Shown here piece by piece: positions 1 through 8,882 of a stretch of DNA of 64,000 bases. The notes under the pieces are model-generated. The model did no database searches. It worked only from the letters and a program-made list of their open reading frames with translations, and had not been told where the DNA came from. A program made the position numbers and the translations under genes. Origin of the DNA: Bacteroidota bacterium (GTDB taxonomy: Bacteria; Bacteroidota; Bacteroidia; Cytophagales; Cyclobacteriaceae). The first letter of the stretch is position 1. Every line of letters begins with the position of its first letter. Location: assembly GCA_027592755.1 (NCBI GenBank), contig JAQCLE010000001.1, positions 1 through 64,000 of the forward strand, given 5' to 3'.

Positions 1-48
1 TACCCATGGCTTAAAACGGCTTATTTAAAGCCATATTTGTTCTATTGA

Positions 49-606
49 GGGGGTTGCGCAACGGTTACCCTTGTTAACCTACACCCACGTCCAACCAACC
101 ATGTCAAGATCTATGGTGGAGGGTTTTCCACATGGGGCACTGGGGCACTTGAAGATCAGATCGAACGATTCTGGCGAGACCTCCTGGGCGGTTCAGCCAG
201 TGTCCGGTTTCACCGGCCTGCTCCTGATGAGGGAGAAGCCATTACCTACTACCGGAGTGGAAGTATCAAAGCCGCGAGGATATTGGAAAATCAGATTAAG
301 TTTTGGGAGATTGTCCCCCACATGGAGCTGCTTCACAACCGTGAACCATATGAAGCCTACCTTGCTGCCAATCCGGGGAGTAAATATGCCCTGTATTTCC
401 CTTATGGGGGATCTGTTGGGCTCGATTTATCCTTAACTCTAGGGCTTTTCGAAATTACATGGATCAGTATTTCGGAAGGTATGACCACAAGGTCAACATC
501 CGCTAAGGTTTATAAACGTACAGATACAACAATTGAAGGAGGAAGTATTGTGACTTTATCCGCTCCCTACAAAGGCGGTTGGATAGCTGCAATTGTGAAA
601 AAATAA
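49..606 (+). pseudogene. C-terminal remnant of a glycoside-hydrolase-like protein (collagen-binding-type C-terminal domain)
   Basis: The frame is open from just after a TGA at 46-48 to the TAA at 604-606, but all three forward frames are closed within the first 48 bases and no usable start lies before the conserved part. Visible motifs are GGGFSTWGTGALEDQ, FRFHRP-like SVRFHRPAPDEG, PHMELL and YFPYGGSVGLDLS, ending in a hydrophobic GWIAAIVKK. From memory, this pattern matches the C-terminus of secreted glycosidase-like proteins carrying a putative collagen-binding domain (the PF12904 type). The catalytic part is absent, so I read it as a decayed, 5'-truncated gene. If the missing part continued before base 1, the stops still make it non-functional. 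Confidence 0.6.
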
Positions 607-1041
607 AAGATCCAACAATGCATAAACGCAATCTGAACTTTTTGAGAAACTTAAACCTGCACTAGCCACGCAACTTGGACATCACCTCATCATCAGAAGC
701 AATATCTGAACGATCAAACATCTTTCATGAGAATAGACAATCCCACATCTTCCATATCTTTATCACTCAGAACTTTGGCATCTACACCTAACTTCTTAAA
801 CAATTTGGACAGGATCTGGAATTCCTTCTGAACTTTGGGACTTACGACAATAGAACTCATCTTGTAAAGATAAAATATGGGCCGATGGAAACTAACATCG
901 TTTAAAGGACAGCTGCTTACTCACTTCATTGACAAATTCACTAATTGTAAAGACTACCGATCTTTCAATGATGATTAATCCTTTGTAGTTTGTAAAAAGG
1001 CACCAAGATTAAATCATCAGAGCACGTTACCTTAGTATACA
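607..1041. other. Gene-poor spacer with a decayed antitoxin-like gene
   Basis: This 435-base gap between the glycosidase remnant and the sulfatase contains no intact gene. Its only recognisable content is the frameshifted minus-strand antitoxin-like gene at 662-860. Between 861 and 1041 I see no convincing promoter, terminator or RNA gene. The whole stretch looks like eroding accessory DNA. Confidence 0.6.
662..860 (-). pseudogene. Small antitoxin-like gene broken by a one-base frameshift
   Basis: Reading from the ATG at 860 gives a 48-residue peptide starting MSSIVVSPKVQKEFQILSK and reaching DMEDVGLSILMKDV before a TGA at 714-716. The next frame continues at once with DRSDIASDDEVMSKLRG and stops at 662-664. 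Removing one T from the TTT run restores a single ~65-residue protein. Its layout (IVV.PK start, a helix ending KKLG, a MEDxGLS segment and a basic tail ending MxKLxG) resembles the small antitoxins that precede RelE/Txe-type toxins in Bacteroidota. No toxin gene follows: only about 55 bases separate it from the glycosidase remnant. The similarity is recalled, not computed. Confidence 0.6.
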
Positions 1042-2595
1042 ATGGATAACTATCGTCAATTGAAATATTTTGTATTAATCAGAATAGTTATAGGATCACT
1101 TGCTTGTTCTGAGCACGATTCTCAAAAGCCCAACATTGTATTGATAATGGCAGACGATATCGGATTTTCGGATGTAGGATGCTATGGAAGTGAAATCGAG
1201 ACGCCAAACATTGATCTACTGGCATATGAGGGGCTGCGGTTTACCACTTTTTATAATATGGCGAAATGTAACCCAACACGTTCATCGATGCTTACCGGAC
1301 TTTACAACGGAGGAAACGGCGCTGTTCATATTGCTCATCTCACAAAAGAAGCGGGATACAATAACATCATGAGTGGAAAGGAGCATTTCGACAGTTGGGT
1401 GCCTGATTATTGCAAGGCAGAAAAGGTCTTTGATCATTCATTTTACTTCTGGGCAACAACAGAATATTTTCGTCCACCTTCGGGAGAATTTGAAAAGCCA
1501 TTTTACCTCGAAGGACGTGAATTAAAAGCTGAAGAGATTGAGTATGAAAAATCGCCTATGTACAAAACCGATTTTATCACTGATTATGCTTTGAAATGGT
1601 TGGATGAGGCATTTGGAAAAGATGATCCTTTCTTCCTTTATCTGCCATTCCATTCAGCACATTATCCACTTCAGGCCCGGCCGGAAGATATTGCTAAATA
1701 CAGGGGAAAATATTTAAAGGGTTGGGATGCTCTCAGGCAGCAAAGATTTGAAAAGATGTCAGGATTAGGTGTTCTTCCTGAAAATGCTCAGTTAAGTCCA
1801 CCGGAAGGAAACTTAAATAAATTCAGGGGACCCTTGGTGCCGGGTTATACAGATTATTATCCCTGGGATGGTTTATCGGATGATCAAAAGGATTCCCTGG
1901 ATCTTGAGATGGCAGTGTATGCAGCAATGGTGGATCGAATGGATCAAAACATTGGCCGGGTTTTAAGCAAACTTGAGGAAAACGGGAAATTGGAAAATAC
2001 CCTGATAATGTTTTTGGTAGACAATGGCGCATGCCCGTTTTATACCAACAAAATAAAAGATGTTCCGCCTGGTCCGGACAACTCCTACTGGAGTTTACGA
2101 GCTTCATGGGCTAATTTGGGAAATACCCCCTATCGACAATACAAGCAAAGTGGTCATGAGGGTGGAAGTCATACACCTTTTATTGCTTACTGGCCTGGTG
2201 TAATTGAACCCGGGACAATAACCGATCAACCGGGTCATGTGGTGGATTTGTCACCAACATTCCTGGATGTATTGAAACTGCAATATCCAGATTCGATCAA
2301 TGGACATCCTACATTATCTCTTGATGGCAGTTCCTTACTCCCTATCTTTAAGGGAGAGGATCGTGAGGAACCGGATTATTTTATTTCAGGGCTTGATAAA
2401 TTCAGAATGTTCCGCTCGGGCGATTATAAAATCGTACGGCTCAATGGGGGTGATTGGGAATTGTATAATATCAAAGAAGACCCATCGGAGTTGCACAACC
2501 TTGCCTCGATTTTACCTGAGAAACTCAATGAACTATCAAATTATTATAAGCGCCTGGAGCCTGGATTAAAGCTAAAAGGCCCAATCGTCAGGTAA
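1042..2595 (+). CDS. Sulfatase (arylsulfatase family), probable lipoprotein
   Basis: This predicted sulfate-ester hydrolase is probably outer-membrane or periplasmic. The N-terminus ends in SLAC, a lipobox with Cys22. PNIVLIMADDIG supplies metal ligands Asp38 and Asp39. CNPTR at 76-80 is the C-x-P-x-R signature whose Cys is matured to formylglycine. SGKEH (Lys113, His115), HSAHYP (about 204-209), DNG (327-329) and SGHEGG complete the active-site set. The family usually has GKWH where this has GKEH, and the TGLY-to-GKEH segment is short (about 25 residues). Length (517 aa) is normal. It follows a decayed glycosidase remnant, hinting at a former polysaccharide-use locus. No sulfatase-maturing enzyme is in the window, and the substrate cannot be inferred. 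Confidence 0.88.
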   Translation: MDNYRQLKYFVLIRIVIGSLACSEHDSQKPNIVLIMADDIGFSDVGCYGSEIETPNIDLLAYEGLRFTTFYNMAKCNPTRSSMLTGLYNGGNGAVHIAHLTKEAGYNNIMSGKEHFDSWVPDYCKAEKVFDHSFYFWATTEYFRPPSGEFEKPFYLEGRELKAEEIEYEKSPMYKTDFITDYALKWLDEAFGKDDPFFLYLPFHSAHYPLQARPEDIAKYRGKYLKGWDALRQQRFEKMSGLGVLPENAQLSPPEGNLNKFRGPLVPGYTDYYPWDGLSDDQKDSLDLEMAVYAAMVDRMDQNIGRVLSKLEENGKLENTLIMFLVDNGACPFYTNKIKDVPPGPDNSYWSLRASWANLGNTPYRQYKQSGHEGGSHTPFIAYWPGVIEPGTITDQPGHVVDLSPTFLDVLKLQYPDSINGHPTLSLDGSSLLPIFKGEDREEPDYFISGLDKFRMFRSGDYKIVRLNGGDWELYNIKEDPSELHNLASILPEKLNELSNYYKRLEPGLKLKGPIVR

Positions 2596-2602
2596 TCAAT
2601 AT

Positions 2603-3484
2603 TCAAATAGGCACATTCACATGCCTCTCCGCATGATATGACGAACGCACCAGGGGGCCAGACTCTACATACTTAAGTCCTCGTTTCAAACCTTCTTCTT
2701 TATAGGCGGCAAATTGATCCGGATGTATAAATTCTGCCACCTCAAGGTGCATTTTTGTGGGTTGCAGGTATTGCCCAAGGGTAAGAATATGCAAACCATG
2801 GGCTACAAGGTCATCCATGGCTTTATGCACCTCATCCTGAGTCTCTCCAATTCCAAGCATTATTCCTGATTTGGTTCGTTTCCCGGCATCATTCGTGCGT
2901 TGAGTTTGTTCAAGGCTTCGTTCATATTTGGCCTGAGGCCTTACACGCCGGTAAAGGCGCTCTACCGTTTCCATGTTATGAGACACCACTTCCTGTCCAG
3001 CATCAATTATCCGATACAGGGCATCCCACTTGTTTTTAACATCCGGAATTAAAGTTTCAATAGTTGTTTCGGGAGAAATCTTTTTCACTTCAGTAACTGT
3101 CTGGTACCAAATTTCGGATCCACGGTCTTTAAGTTCGTCTCTATTGACTGAGGTAATTACCGCATGTTTCACGCCCATCAGTTGGATCGCTTCAGCGACT
3201 CTTTTAGGTTCTTCTTCGTCATATTCTGGTGGACGGCCTGTTGCAACGGCACAGAAAGTACAGCTTCGGGTGCAAACATTTCCGAGGATCATAAAAGTAG
3301 CCGTTCCTTCACCCCAGCACTCACCCATATTGGGGCAATTCCCGCTTTCACAAATTGTATGGAGCTTGTATTGGTCTACCAATTGGCGAACCCTCTTAAA
3401 GTTCTCGCCAACGGGAAGTTTTACCCTCAGCCAGTCAGGCTTAGTCCTTTTAGGTTTTACTGAAACAACCGGAAGCTCAATCAT
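2603..3484 (-). CDS. lipA: Lipoyl synthase
   Basis: This radical-SAM enzyme inserts two sulfur atoms into octanoyl groups on the E2 and GcvH proteins, producing lipoyl cofactor. I start at [10 protein letters not shown] (293 aa); an upstream in-frame extension of 17 residues looks unrelated to the family. The auxiliary cluster is [12 protein letters not shown] (Cys45, 50, 56) and the radical-SAM cluster is CTRSCTFC (Cys71, 75, 78). [11 protein letters not shown] near the C-terminus contains the conserved RSS motif that holds the auxiliary cluster. It converges on the sulfatase with only a few bases between stops. The fused E1 2-oxoacid dehydrogenase about 3 kb away on the same strand belongs to a lipoate-dependent complex. 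Confidence 0.96.
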   Translation of the reverse strand: MIELPVVSVKPKRTKPDWLRVKLPVGENFKRVRQLVDQYKLHTICESGNCPNMGECWGEGTATFMILGNVCTRSCTFCAVATGRPPEYDEEEPKRVAEAIQLMGVKHAVITSVNRDELKDRGSEIWYQTVTEVKKISPETTIETLIPDVKNKWDALYRIIDAGQEVVSHNMETVERLYRRVRPQAKYERSLEQTQRTNDAGKRTKSGIMLGIGETQDEVHKAMDDLVAHGLHILTLGQYLQPTKMHLEVAEFIHPDQFAAYKEEGLKRGLKYVESGPLVRSSYHAERHVNVPI

Positions 3485-3543
3485 AAAAAAAATCTTTAAC
3501 ACGAATTTGTCATCCGATGCTTCGGATCGAGACATTATTGGAA

Positions 3544-3551
3544 CAAAGATA
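3544..3551 (-). promoter_or_regulatory. Candidate -7 promoter element for lipA
   Basis: The minus strand reads TATCTTTG, an exact match to the Bacteroidota -7 consensus TAnnTTTG, about 60 bases upstream of the lipA start. No clear TTTG lies at the usual -33 spacing, so this is a half-match. Confidence 0.45.
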
Positions 3552-3692
3552 ATAGACTTTTGACTTGACCTTTATTTAAGCTATTTTGAAACTTAGGTAC
3601 GGGTTTGTCTCTCAACAGTTGCACATCCCTGGTCTTAAATCTATTATCTTTTTTTCGGCTCTAAAACTTTTGTCTTAGACCACAATCTGAGA

Positions 3693-4418
3693 TTATCTCC
3701 TTGTGCCGTAGTAAAGTGTGAGAAAAGCTGAAGTGAAGAACTTATGGTTCTTTTCAGCCGGTATTAGACAAATAAGGTACGTATAAGCTTCAGCGTTTAA
3801 GCCAACTTCGAAGCCTGTAACATTGCTCTTGAATGTACCAAATTCGAAGTTCATTGAGGCTTTTGCATTTACCCCTGGAATTATTGTGGACTTTCCCAAT
3901 CCCTGGAATAATCTACCGGATCCAACAATATTCCGTGCAGTATGCTGTGGATTTTCAGGATCATATTGCTGCCTTAAAACACCATCTCCATTGTTAAAAA
4001 CTACTTCTACAAAATAGGGCGCAAGTATTCCAATGGTTGGGCCTCCCGAAAAACCATAAGTTATTTGAACTCCCTGCTGTGGGGCTTTTTTAAATAATAT
4101 CTTATCAAAACCTGTTTGCAGTCGAATGGCGTAGAGATAATTACTCTTTCCAAAGATGTAGCTGTTTCCGGAATTGGGGGAGGTCCTTCTATCCTCTTTT
4201 GGATGTTTAACATTCATTATCTCAGCTCCAAAAGTGCGAAAAGTGGTGCTGTTTATTGCCCGGCTCTTTTTGACCATAAAACCGCCAATTAAACCCCCAT
4301 TCGTATTTTTGTTTATACCCCAAACGAACTCCCTGGTGTACTCGTAGTTGCCATCGTCTTGCCCAAAGGCAAAAACAAATTTCATGCAGATAACAAGAAG
4401 AAGTAATATCCTTTTCAA
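3693..4418 (-). CDS. Secreted, probable outer-membrane beta-barrel protein of unknown function
   Basis: This 241-residue protein begins with a clear signal peptide (MKRILLLLVICMKFVFAFGQ, cut after FGQ). The rest alternates short hydrophobic and polar strands rich in Gly, Tyr and Phe and ends TLYYGTRR, a typical barrel-like C-terminus. I do not recognise a named domain. Motifs that could help a search are EFVWGINKNTNGG, GFMVKKSR and GFSGGPTIGILAPYF. It sits alone between lipA and ytxJ with about 170-base gaps on both sides, so it is probably transcribed by itself. A small outer-membrane or surface-associated role is inference only. Confidence 0.7.
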   Translation of the reverse strand: MKRILLLLVICMKFVFAFGQDDGNYEYTREFVWGINKNTNGGLIGGFMVKKSRAINSTTFRTFGAEIMNVKHPKEDRRTSPNSGNSYIFGKSNYLYAIRLQTGFDKILFKKAPQQGVQITYGFSGGPTIGILAPYFVEVVFNNGDGVLRQQYDPENPQHTARNIVGSGRLFQGLGKSTIIPGVNAKASMNFEFGTFKSNVTGFEVGLNAEAYTYLICLIPAEKNHKFFTSAFLTLYYGTRR

Positions 4419-4447
4419 GATGTTTTTTCCTGTTTTTATTGAACTTT

Positions 4448-4455
4448 CAAAAGTA
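4448..4455 (-). promoter_or_regulatory. Candidate -7 promoter element for the gene ending at 3693
   Basis: The minus strand reads TACTTTTG, an exact TAnnTTTG match, 29 bases upstream of the start codon at 4418. No -33 TTTG was found at the expected spacing. Confidence 0.4.
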
Positions 4456-4592
4456 AGTATGTTTTAACGAATTTCTTCTTGGTAGAGGGGTTTTACAGCA
4501 GCACTCAATTTAATACTATCTGGCCTTTACCTACGGTCAATTAACAAGATAATAAATATTACCCCTACCAAAGTCGGGTAGCTACGCTTAGT

Positions 4593-4988
4593 TTATGCGA
4601 CCTCAATTCTACCCAGATTTTTAGAAAGGCCTTCAAATGAAATGCTGAAATGAGACGCCTCATAGACGCATTTGCCATTTATAACAACGATTATCTGAGG
4701 AGACTGGTGCCATACATTGAGTACCTCTGCTATTTTTTTGGAGACCTCTCTGAAAACAATCAGGTCAAGAAAATAGAGATTCATTTCAGGCAATTCCGAA
4801 TGATTCCAATTTCGTTGAAGCCGATCAAGTACCATTGCACTGGTTCCACACCTGATGCTGTGTTTAAAAATTAGAACGGGGCGGTCGTTTGACTGATCAA
4901 TTATTTGGTCAATTTGTCCAAGCGAGGTCAAATTTATCCAGTCCATAGGAGATTTGTTTTCAGTAGTTGATTGCTTAAATAAGCCCAT
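4593..4988 (-). CDS. ytxJ: YtxJ-like thioredoxin-fold protein (monothiol bacilliredoxin-type)
   Basis: This 131-residue cytosolic protein has the short thioredoxin-like core of the YtxJ family (DUF2847), associated with bacillithiol redox control. The active-site region is FKHSIRCGTS with a single Cys47, followed by YFLDLIVFREVSKKIAE and the cis-Pro-type segment WHQSPQIIVVINGKCVYEASH. YtxJ proteins are proposed to reduce bacillithiol-mixed disulfides, and Bacteroidota commonly carry the bacillithiol pathway. No bshA/B/C gene is in the window. It lies six bases downstream of the repeat protein that starts at 6656, so the two may be co-transcribed. Confidence 0.85.
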   Translation of the reverse strand: MGLFKQSTTENKSPMDWINLTSLGQIDQIIDQSNDRPVLIFKHSIRCGTSAMVLDRLQRNWNHSELPEMNLYFLDLIVFREVSKKIAEVLNVWHQSPQIIVVINGKCVYEASHFSISFEGLSKNLGRIEVA

Positions 4989-4994
4989 TTCGAT

Positions 4995-6656
4995 TCAATA
5001 TGTCCAAATATCACGTTCTTCCTTGTCGTATTTAGTCTTAACCTTGACCTGAGAGCCCTCTGAGGTTTCTTTGCCCGGATTCACCCTTACCCATAGAATA
5101 TTCATTTTCCTCCATCTTTCTTTCCACTGATGATTAGTAAATCTCTTTCCGCTTATATACGCGATCGACGGATGTGGATCTCCACCTTTGTGCTTCTTCA
5201 CCTTTTCTATTCCTTCAAAATCTGCAGTGATAATTGCCTTACCCCTTAAAAAGGCTTTTTTCCCGAGCTCATTTAGTCCAACCGTTCTTCCTTTGTAGCT
5301 ATAATATTCCCAATCTTTAATCTTTTTATAAATTCCAGCGATAAATGGCGCTTTGGCTATCATTAACCCCTCGTCTTGTGCAATATCGTTAGATCTGGTC
5401 TTGAAATAGTATGGCTTACCCCACTTATTCCATCCGACATCGTGGCCTTTATAGCTGCTTCTTTCCCACTGACCAATCCGCTTTTGAATAGCAGCGAGAA
5501 TGGGCACTTTTACCTTTGTATTCCCTCTATAGTCTGATCCAAGCCCGTGAATAGGTTTAAACTGGTCAGCCAACCGACGGTTCATATTATAATCCATACC
5601 GCCGGAAATAGAAAAGTTTTTACGGTCAAATTTTGGGATTAGGGATAATCTGCTTTTTCCATATCTATTGGTCACTTCAAGTTTACTCGGCCTGGCATTA
5701 TCTCTAATTTTAATGTTATGGTCTCCCTGATATACGGTCGTAAATCCTTGCAAAGGTTTCAATTGATCTCTGAATCTGACGTATTTATTATACTCAATTC
5801 CTGCATCAAACTCCATCCCCTTGGAGATCGAAAACCTCCTCCTTGTGACATAAGGAGTCACAAGAGTGAACTTTGGTTTACCAAATAAAAATGAAGCATC
5901 GGGTGTAGGGGGTAGCCTTCGTTTGTTCTTAAGTTGTTCTGCAATTCTCCGTGTAATAAAGTTCTCCTTTACACTTTCTGAATTCCTGGGTTTACCAAAT
6001 TTCCTCTCTCCTTTAAAATTCGGGATCAGCGAGAATTTACCTTTACCATATGAAGGACCTGAAGTCGGAAGAGGAGGATATCGGTTATTATTTCTCTGCT
6101 GTTCGGCGATTCGGCCACTAATAAAATTCTCTCTAACTGGTTTGGAAAAACGAGGTTTAACCTTGTCCTGATTTCCAATATTCGGGATCAGCGAGAATTT
6201 ACCTTTACCATATGAAGGACCTGAAGTTGGAAGGGGCAGATTTCGATTATTACTTCGTAGTTGCTCAGCTATTTTTCGGCTTATAAAATTTTCTTTAACC
6301 GGTGATGAGAAACGAGGAACTACTTTTTTTCCACTGGGGTAACTTACTGGTGCAGAGGTTCGTACAGCCACTTTGTTCTCTTTACTTTTATACTCCACCG
6401 GAAGAGAATATTTTACGTTCACACCCTCTCGTTTGGTGCTTCGTTGATCAATTGTTTTACTCAGCATTACTTTCTTCTGAAAGAATAGAAAGCCTCGTGA
6501 CTCAGTTTTAATGGTATTGAGTTTCCCCCTATCCTCAAGAAGTTGTGCATCTACCTCGCCAATAACATATCCACCAAAGAAGATGATGAAGCAAATGGTT
6601 TTATTAAATGATATGCCCTGTAAATAAGAAAACACCTGTTTTTGTAAAAAATTCAA
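4995..6656 (-). CDS. Secreted basic protein built from three classes of internal repeats, function unknown
   Basis: I do not recognise this 553-residue protein. A membrane-spanning signal sequence ends near VDAQ (residue 38). Residues ~115-250 hold 54-residue repeats, each with F-SxPVxENFIS, R-IAEQ, PLPTSGPSYG and GKFSLIPN. Residues ~275-317 and 348-384 form a second pair (FSISxGM...QFKP...G). Residues ~385-421 and 437-473 form a third pair (SYKGxxVGxNxxGK). The composition is strongly basic and rich in Arg, Lys, Tyr and Pro, with no catalytic motif or sorting domain seen. At DNA level the first repeat is nearly identical at 6022 and 6184, 162 bases apart, suggesting recent duplication. It could be a cell-wall or nucleic-acid binding surface protein, but that is a guess. 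Confidence 0.75.
   Translation of the reverse strand: MNFLQKQVFSYLQGISFNKTICFIIFFGGYVIGEVDAQLLEDRGKLNTIKTESRGFLFFQKKVMLSKTIDQRSTKREGVNVKYSLPVEYKSKENKVAVRTSAPVSYPSGKKVVPRFSSPVKENFISRKIAEQLRSNNRNLPLPTSGPSYGKGKFSLIPNIGNQDKVKPRFSKPVRENFISGRIAEQQRNNNRYPPLPTSGPSYGKGKFSLIPNFKGERKFGKPRNSESVKENFITRRIAEQLKNKRRLPPTPDASFLFGKPKFTLVTPYVTRRRFSISKGMEFDAGIEYNKYVRFRDQLKPLQGFTTVYQGDHNIKIRDNARPSKLEVTNRYGKSRLSLIPKFDRKNFSISGGMDYNMNRRLADQFKPIHGLGSDYRGNTKVKVPILAAIQKRIGQWERSSYKGHDVGWNKWGKPYYFKTRSNDIAQDEGLMIAKAPFIAGIYKKIKDWEYYSYKGRTVGLNELGKKAFLRGKAIITADFEGIEKVKKHKGGDPHPSIAYISGKRFTNHQWKERWRKMNILWVRVNPGKETSEGSQVKVKTKYDKEERDIWTY
6022..6238 (-). repeat. In-frame tandem duplication, 162-base period, inside the repeat protein
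   Basis: The block beginning GGGATCAGCGAGAATTTACC at 6022 recurs at 6184 with only a few substitutions over roughly 55 bases. The offset is 162 bases, exactly 54 codons. A third, more diverged copy is visible only at protein level. The repeat is coding, so it is not a mobile or CRISPR-type element. Confidence 0.85.
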
Positions 6657-6737
6657 TTACCAAGGTAATAAAAAATAAAGCAGCCTGAGTTGATTCCTTA
6701 ACGAAATAAGTCTAGTAGAATTTTATTTAGAGTCTAA

Positions 6738-8735
6738 TTAATAAGCCATGATAGTGTTTATTGCGGCCACTAAGCGCTTTTCTGGTAAGTAGTTCTCTTC
6801 CAAGGATTTGGCAAATGGAACTGGAGTATCAAGTGCTGCAACCCTCATTATTGGTGCATCCAGCGAACCAAAACAATTTTCTGCTATCCACGCAGCAATT
6901 TCTCCACCAATGCCCCCTATAAGGTTATCTTCATGAAGAATAATAACACGACTGCATTTGGAAACAGATTTTCTTACAGTCTCAACATCCCATGGTGCAA
7001 GTGTTCGCAAATCAACGATATCAGCAGAAACGCCATTTTTCTCGAGGATGTTTTTAGCCCATTTGACTCCCATCCCATAAGTAATGATAGATAAATCATT
7101 CCCAGTTGTAACAAGTTTCGCTTTCCCTATTTCGATTGTATAATATTCATCAGGGACATCATCTGTAATTGACCGGTACAGGGCTTTATGTTCAAAAAAC
7201 AAGTATGGATTTGGGTCTTCTAATGCGGCACATAAGAGGCCTTTTGCGTCAATCGGATTTGAGGGATAAACGATCCTTAACCCTGGGGTATGGAAAAACC
7301 AGGCTTCATTACTTTGAGAGTGAAACGGTCCGGCTTGAACTCCGGCCCCTGTCGGCATTCTTATCACCACATCGGCATTTTGGCCCCATCGATAATGAAT
7401 TTTAGCCAGGTTGTTTATGATTTGGTTAAAACCACAAGCTGCGAAATCTGCAAACTGCATTTCAACCATCGATTTAATTCCACTTATCGATAAGCCCAAT
7501 GCAATACCAATAATTGCCGACTCGCATAGTGGGGTATTCCTTACCCGGTCTTTCCCGAAATCCGAAACGAAACCTTCAGTCACTTTGAATACGCCCCCAT
7601 ATTCCGCAATGTCCTGGCCCATCAATACGAGTTCAGGAAACTTTTCCATTGATTGTCGAAGTCCATCACTGATAGCATCAACGAATCTCTTCGAACTCAC
7701 AGGCGGTGTTGGCGGTTGGATTTTTGGGACGTATGGATAAAATAAATCGGCAGCCTCCCGGTCTGTGTCTGCATCAATGGGAGATTCGTTAAATGCAAAT
7801 TTTAAACCAGCTTCAATTTCCTTTTTTATTTTCTCCCGGGTCAATTCAATATTTTGATTGTCAATAACCCCAACAGACAAAAGGTATTTCTCGTAGTTTT
7901 TAATAGGGTCTCTTTTTGACCAGAATCTCATCAGTTCATCAGGAACATATTTGGTCCCTGAAGCCTCCTCGTGACCACGCATTCTGAAGGTCATTGCTTC
8001 AACCAATACAGGTTTTTGTTGCTTTCTTACCTTCTCTGCTATATGTTGTATTTGATGGAAAACTTCAAGGACATTATTACCTTCTATGCGGATTGCCTCT
8101 ATTCCATAACCTGCCCCTTTTTGTGTAAAGCTTCCAATCTTAAATTGTTCAACACTTGGGGTTGAAAGGCCATATCCATTATTTTCAATTACAAAAACGA
8201 CAGGTAAATCCCAGACGGCTGCCACGTTAAGGGCTTCATGGAAGTCTCCCTCACTGGTGCCACCATCGCCGGAAAAAACAAGAGTTGCTTTATTTTCTTT
8301 CTTAAGCTTTGCTGCAAGTGCAATTCCATCTGCCAGGGCTAATTGAGGACCCAAGAGCGAGATCATCCCGACAATCTTTTTCTCTTTTATTCCAAAGTGG
8401 AAGGACCTGTCCCTGCCATTTGTAAACCCTGATCTCTTGCCTTGAAATTGAGCAAATAATCGTCCGAAGTCAACATCACGAACTGTAAAAACGCCCAGGT
8501 TTCGGTGCACAGGCAAAATGTATTCATCCGAATGCATTGCCAGTGCCGCACCGACGGAAACTGCTTCCTGCCCGACACCTGAAAACCATTTACTGATTTT
8601 TCCCTGTCTGAGTAGCACAAGCATCTTTTCTTCAATCAACCTTGGCTTCAGAAGGGCAGTATAAATTTCTTTTAGTTCTTTATCGGAGAGTTTCCTTCGT
8701 TGGTAATCAAAAATGGGCTTTTCGGTGATTGTCAT
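6738..8735 (-). CDS. Fused alpha/beta E1 component of a 2-oxoacid dehydrogenase complex
   Basis: A single 665-residue chain joins both E1 subunits that use thiamine diphosphate to decarboxylate a 2-oxoacid and pass the acyl group to lipoyl-E2. Residues 1-~330 are E1-alpha: VGQEAVSVG near 54-62 and the cofactor motif from GDGGTSEGD (156-164) to ENNGYGLS (184-191). Residues ~345-665 are E1-beta: GQDIAEYGGVFKVTEG, FADFAACGFNQIINNLAKI, and a C-terminal transketolase domain with TYGMGVKWAK and LHEDNLIGGIG. Such fusions are usual in Cytophagales. The family assignment favours a branched-chain or pyruvate enzyme, and sequence reading alone does not settle which. E2 and E3 are not in the window. Confidence 0.9.
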   Translation of the reverse strand: MTITEKPIFDYQRRKLSDKELKEIYTALLKPRLIEEKMLVLLRQGKISKWFSGVGQEAVSVGAALAMHSDEYILPVHRNLGVFTVRDVDFGRLFAQFQGKRSGFTNGRDRSFHFGIKEKKIVGMISLLGPQLALADGIALAAKLKKENKATLVFSGDGGTSEGDFHEALNVAAVWDLPVVFVIENNGYGLSTPSVEQFKIGSFTQKGAGYGIEAIRIEGNNVLEVFHQIQHIAEKVRKQQKPVLVEAMTFRMRGHEEASGTKYVPDELMRFWSKRDPIKNYEKYLLSVGVIDNQNIELTREKIKKEIEAGLKFAFNESPIDADTDREAADLFYPYVPKIQPPTPPVSSKRFVDAISDGLRQSMEKFPELVLMGQDIAEYGGVFKVTEGFVSDFGKDRVRNTPLCESAIIGIALGLSISGIKSMVEMQFADFAACGFNQIINNLAKIHYRWGQNADVVIRMPTGAGVQAGPFHSQSNEAWFFHTPGLRIVYPSNPIDAKGLLCAALEDPNPYLFFEHKALYRSITDDVPDEYYTIEIGKAKLVTTGNDLSIITYGMGVKWAKNILEKNGVSADIVDLRTLAPWDVETVRKSVSKCSRVIILHEDNLIGGIGGEIAAWIAENCFGSLDAPIMRVAALDTPVPFAKSLEENYLPEKRLVAAINTIMAY

Positions 8736-8882
8736 TTGGTAATGTCCTTATTTTCAGGAATCTCCTTTGATTCAAATTTTTGATGGTTCCTTTTTGAATA
8801 AATTATTTAATCAAAGCTAAGTCGACGATATATCCTGAAAAAGGAAGGGCTTAATTTTTATTTTTACCAATCAATAAACAAT

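Noticed and set aside
71-436. A 121-residue reading frame at the left edge
   Set aside because: It overlaps the conserved glycosidase-like remnant in another frame, and its own translation has no recognisable pattern.
3030-3563. A 177-residue plus-strand reading frame opposite lipA
   Set aside because: It is the complement of a clearly conserved lipA, with composition typical of an antisense shadow.
6022-6238. Direct repeats that could suggest a CRISPR or repeat array
   Set aside because: The repeats lie in frame inside a long coding region with a period of 54 codons, vary like protein repeats, and no cas gene is present.
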